64,000 nucleotides of DNA from Cupriavidus sp. YR651 (lineage in GTDB: Bacteria; Pseudomonadota; Gammaproteobacteria; Burkholderiales; Burkholderiaceae), in contig NZ_FMYZ01000001.1 in NCBI RefSeq assembly GCF_900101625.1, forward strand, positions 714,304-778,303, given 5' to 3'. Under the pieces are notes generated by a model, which made no database searches, was not told the origin of the DNA, and saw only the letters and a program-made list of their open reading frames with translations. Positions 61,753 through 64,000 of this stretch are shown here, piece after piece. The position numbers and the translations under genes were made by a program. Each line of letters opens with the position of its first letter. The stretch's first letter is position 1.

Positions 61753-62831
61753 CCGAAGCTGCAACGTTTCATCTGGAGATGACCCGCCAGATCCGCGCGC
61801 CGCGCGAGCGGGTGTTTGATGCATTTACCGACCAGGCCGCCCTGGCCGTCTGGCATTGCCCGCGTGGCATGCAGGTATTGGAAGCCAGCGCCGATGCGCG
61901 CGTGGGCGGCCGCTATCGACTTGTGATGGGCGCAAAGGACGGCGAGCAACACATCGTCGGTGGCGAGTATCAGAAGATCGATCGCGCTGACTTTCTGGCC
62001 TACACGTGGCAGTGGGAAGGGAGCGAGCCACCCGCCGGCGTGCGCACGCTCATCGAGATCACACTGACCGACAAGGATGGCGGCACGCACCTGCACATGC
62101 GTCATAGCGGCTTCCCCGACACCGCCACGCGCGATTCGCACGCCGGCGGCTGGCAATCGGTCTTCAACAACCTTAGTGACTATGTGGATGCCGAAGGCAG
62201 CGCCGGCACGCTGACCGTCTACGGCGATGCGCGCAGCACCTACGTTCGCACGGTGCGCCTGGCGCTCGAAGAGAAAGGCGTGGCCTACACGCTCAAGCCA
62301 CTTGCGCCGCACAACGACGAACTGCTGGCCCACAACCCTTTTGGCCGCATTCCGGCATTCGCCGACGGTCCGATCGAATTCTACGAAACGCGCGCCATCC
62401 TGAGCTATATCAACGACGTCTTTGGCGGCCCAAACCTGATTCCGCAAACCGGCCCCACTGCGCGCGCACGCTGCGAGCAGTGGATCAGCCTGATCAACTG
62501 CCACGGCTACGATGCGATGGTGCGCCGCTACGTGCTGCACTACGTGTTCCCGAAGGGCCAGGACGGCCAGCCTGATCGCGCCACCATCGAGGCGGCCCTG
62601 CCCGAGATCGCGAGGCAGCTCGATGCATTGGAGCAGGCATACGGCGGGCGCGATTTCCTGGTCGGGAATACGTTGTCGATGGCCGACCTGTTCTTCGCCC
62701 CGATCGTCGAGTATCTGGCGCGATTCCCGGAAAGCGCGGCGATGCTGGAAACGCGGACGAACATCCGGCGTGGTCACGCAGTCATGCGTGCGCGGCCAAG
62801 CTACGCAGCCACGCAGCCGGATTTCGGCTAA
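61749..62831 (+). CDS. SRPBCC (AHSA1-like) - glutathione S-transferase fusion protein
   Basis: A 360-residue protein with two domains in one open frame. Residues 1-147 form an AHSA1/SRPBCC domain (TRQIRAPRERVFDAFTDQAALAVW, VGGRYRLVMG, GGWQSVFNNLSDYV). Residues about 154-360 form a complete glutathione S-transferase: thioredoxin-fold start LTVYGDARSTYVRTVRLAL, FGRIPAFADG, FYETRAILSYI and the helical domain with LVGNTLSMADLFFAPIVEYL. The joint is the short linker DAEGSAG. SRPBCC proteins usually stand alone after ArsR regulators; here the GST is added. A role in binding and conjugating a hydrophobic or electrophilic compound is an inference. Confidence 0.85.
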   Translation: MTEAATFHLEMTRQIRAPRERVFDAFTDQAALAVWHCPRGMQVLEASADARVGGRYRLVMGAKDGEQHIVGGEYQKIDRADFLAYTWQWEGSEPPAGVRTLIEITLTDKDGGTHLHMRHSGFPDTATRDSHAGGWQSVFNNLSDYVDAEGSAGTLTVYGDARSTYVRTVRLALEEKGVAYTLKPLAPHNDELLAHNPFGRIPAFADGPIEFYETRAILSYINDVFGGPNLIPQTGPTARARCEQWISLINCHGYDAMVRRYVLHYVFPKGQDGQPDRATIEAALPEIARQLDALEQAYGGRDFLVGNTLSMADLFFAPIVEYLARFPESAAMLETRTNIRRGHAVMRARPSYAATQPDFG

Positions 62832-62891
62832 TCAGTCGAGCCAGGTCGGAGCGGCCGGGGCGCTCCGACGCACGCGAGGGAACGTGAAGGG

Positions 62892-63098
62892 CTATACCAG
62901 ACGCGGCTTTTCAGACAGCCACGTCTGCAATGTCTGCCAGGCGCGCAGCTTTTCCGCGTATGACAATGTGTAGGCAGGGCTGCTGGAGGGAAGCATGACG
63001 ATCCGATGCCGATCCGCATGATGCGCGAGCGCTTTCTTGCCGATACGCGCCGCCGTGCCACCATTGAACGCGATGACCTCGAGACCGGGCAACGCAGA
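62892..63098 (-). pseudogene. C-terminal remnant of a DNA-deoxyinosine/uracil glycosylase-like gene
   Basis: The frame reads IAFNGGTAARIGKKAL, then IVMLPSSSPAYTLSYAEKLRAW, the C-terminal pattern of the Mug/hypoxanthine-DNA glycosylase group (FNG...LPSTSPA...S..EKL..W). The N-terminal two-thirds with the catalytic region are missing. Upstream, in the same frame, it runs straight into the stop codon of the helicase gene (TGA at 63099-63101). So the gene is cut at this point. The family assignment is from memory of the motif. Confidence 0.65.
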
Positions 63099-64000
63099 TC
63101 AGCCAAGTCCCTCCATCGCCGCGCGCAGCTCCCCGGCAAATCGGGAGTCTTCGCCATGGGTTATCACGAGTTGCCGCGTGGCCCGCGTCATGGCCACATA
63201 GAGCAACCGGGCCTCGTCCTCCGGAGATTCTTCCTTCTTGTGAGGCATGCCAGTGCCTGGAATGCACACCAGCGGGAATTCCAACCCCTTGCTGCTGTGC
63301 ATGGTTACCACCTTGACACTGTCATCGCCGGGCGTAAAGCGCTTGCTCTCCTGTGGGCACTCGAATGGAATACCTTGTCGCGCCAACACATTGGTGATTT
63401 GACTAGCCATATCCCAATAGCGATACAACACGGCCATTTGCGACCACGGCGTCCCAGTCCTATTCTCATCTCGCAGGATCTGGGCAATACGTTCCACCTC
63501 GGCACTGAACGTAGGCAGCTCAAGCAAGAGGGGCTTGGGACCTCGCCTTCCGGCCCCTATGGGAAGCACGGTGGGCGCCTCATCCTCCCCAACATCACGT
63601 GAATTCAATAGTTCGCCAGCAACGGAACGCGCGACAAACAGAATCTCCTGCGTGTTTCGGTAGTTCAGCTTGAGAATGGTGGTACGACCCGATGCCTTGA
63701 TACCAACGCTCGCGAAGCTGAATTTCCGTTTAGCCGTACCGCCATAGATCGACTGCGCATCGTCATACATGACAAGCAGAGAATTGCTCTCCGGGTTGAC
63801 CATTTGCACGACCAGCTTGAACCACTCCGGCCGAAAATCGTGACCCTCATCGATCAGTACGGCGTCATACTGACCGGATGGGATCAGCTTCCGATCAACG
63901 CCATGGATGACGCGCTCCACCATCGACTCGAACAATGCGTCCGTCGGCGGACCCTTGGGTCGCTCAATATGAAAGGCATCGAGCTGGCGCGAACACCACG
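63099..64000 (-). CDS. UvrD/Rep-type superfamily 1 helicase, partial (5' end outside window)
   Basis: About 300 C-terminal residues of an SF1 helicase; the frame stays open to the window edge. Motif II-like DAVLIDEGHDF, motif III-like MYDDAQSIYGG, motif IV-like LKLNYRNTQEIL, motif V VKVVTMHSSKGLEFPLVCIPG and motif VI LLYVAMTRATRQLVITH are in order. The Walker A part would lie beyond base 64000. The Glu-Gly instead of Glu-Ala in motif II resembles the group of smaller UvrD-like helicases in defence or nuclease-linked genes, but I cannot see partners. Composition is less GC-rich than the neighbouring core genes. Confidence 0.85.
   Translation of the reverse strand, partial: WCSRQLDAFHIERPKGPPTDALFESMVERVIHGVDRKLIPSGQYDAVLIDEGHDFRPEWFKLVVQMVNPESNSLLVMYDDAQSIYGGTAKRKFSFASVGIKASGRTTILKLNYRNTQEILFVARSVAGELLNSRDVGEDEAPTVLPIGAGRRGPKPLLLELPTFSAEVERIAQILRDENRTGTPWSQMAVLYRYWDMASQITNVLARQGIPFECPQESKRFTPGDDSVKVVTMHSSKGLEFPLVCIPGTGMPHKKEESPEDEARLLYVAMTRATRQLVITHGEDSRFAGELRAAMEGLG

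Overview
The window is about 64 kb of a high-GC beta-proteobacterial chromosome. Gene content and order point to Burkholderiaceae, most probably Cupriavidus or a close relative of Ralstonia. The markers are fimV-truA-trpF-trpB-methyltransferase-trpA-accD-folC-SPOR-cvpA-purF-metZ in one run, leuC-entericidin-leuD-leuB-asd, sdhCDAB-sdhE-gltA next to a GntR regulator and mdh, plus lineage-restricted families (DUF2863-like, DUF2968-like, FlxA-like). Genus is inferred from memory of synteny, not from a search. Almost all of it is core housekeeping sequence, densely packed, with clear intrinsic terminators.

Layout. 0-7.5 kb: a small membrane protein, rmuC, a D-2-hydroxyacid dehydrogenase translationally overlapped with a NhaD-like ion transporter, a lone lutC, pncB and a secreted protein. 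7.5-12.6 kb: fdxA and a ferredoxin-NADP reductase, tRNA-Asn, an AraC regulator with a LysE exporter, rpsU (TTG start) and a second LysE exporter. 12.6-16.5 kb: a PaaI-like thioesterase, a NodI/NodJ-type ABC exporter and metZ. 16.5-34.6 kb: a long minus-strand run covering purine (purF/cvpA), folate (folC), fatty acid (accD), tryptophan (trpFBA with an embedded orphan DNA methyltransferase), tRNA pseudouridine (truA), polar hub FimV, and aspartate/leucine biosynthesis (asd, leuBDC). 35-40 kb: a complete branched-chain amino-acid ABC importer, livKHMGF, with a terminator between the binding protein and the membrane genes. 40.4-53 kb: a TCA block (gltA, sdhE, sdhBADC, a GntR regulator, mdh, a CitE-like lyase, acnA). 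The gntR and mdh promoters overlap back to back around a 20-bp palindrome.

53-64 kb is more accessory. It holds DUF2863-like and TrmB-like genes separated by a compact, hairpin-rich element with terminal inverted repeats. An orphan peptide-binding protein, a spermidine-synthase-like protein with a Gly-Lys repeat linker, a TPR membrane protein, a FlxA-like coiled-coil gene and a decayed partial copy of it 1.3 kb away follow. Next come a DUF2968-like protein and an ArsR regulator coupled to an unusual SRPBCC-glutathione S-transferase fusion. The right edge shows a UvrD/Rep-type helicase whose stop codon abuts a C-terminal remnant of a DNA-deoxyinosine-glycosylase-like gene, which looks like the boundary of an inserted island continuing outside the window.

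No CRISPR array, rRNA operon, intact transposase, integrase or prophage module was seen. The most interesting items are the methyltransferase inside the trp operon, the divergent gntR/mdh control region, the 0.2-kb structured repeat, the SRPBCC-GST fusion and the broken glycosylase/helicase junction.
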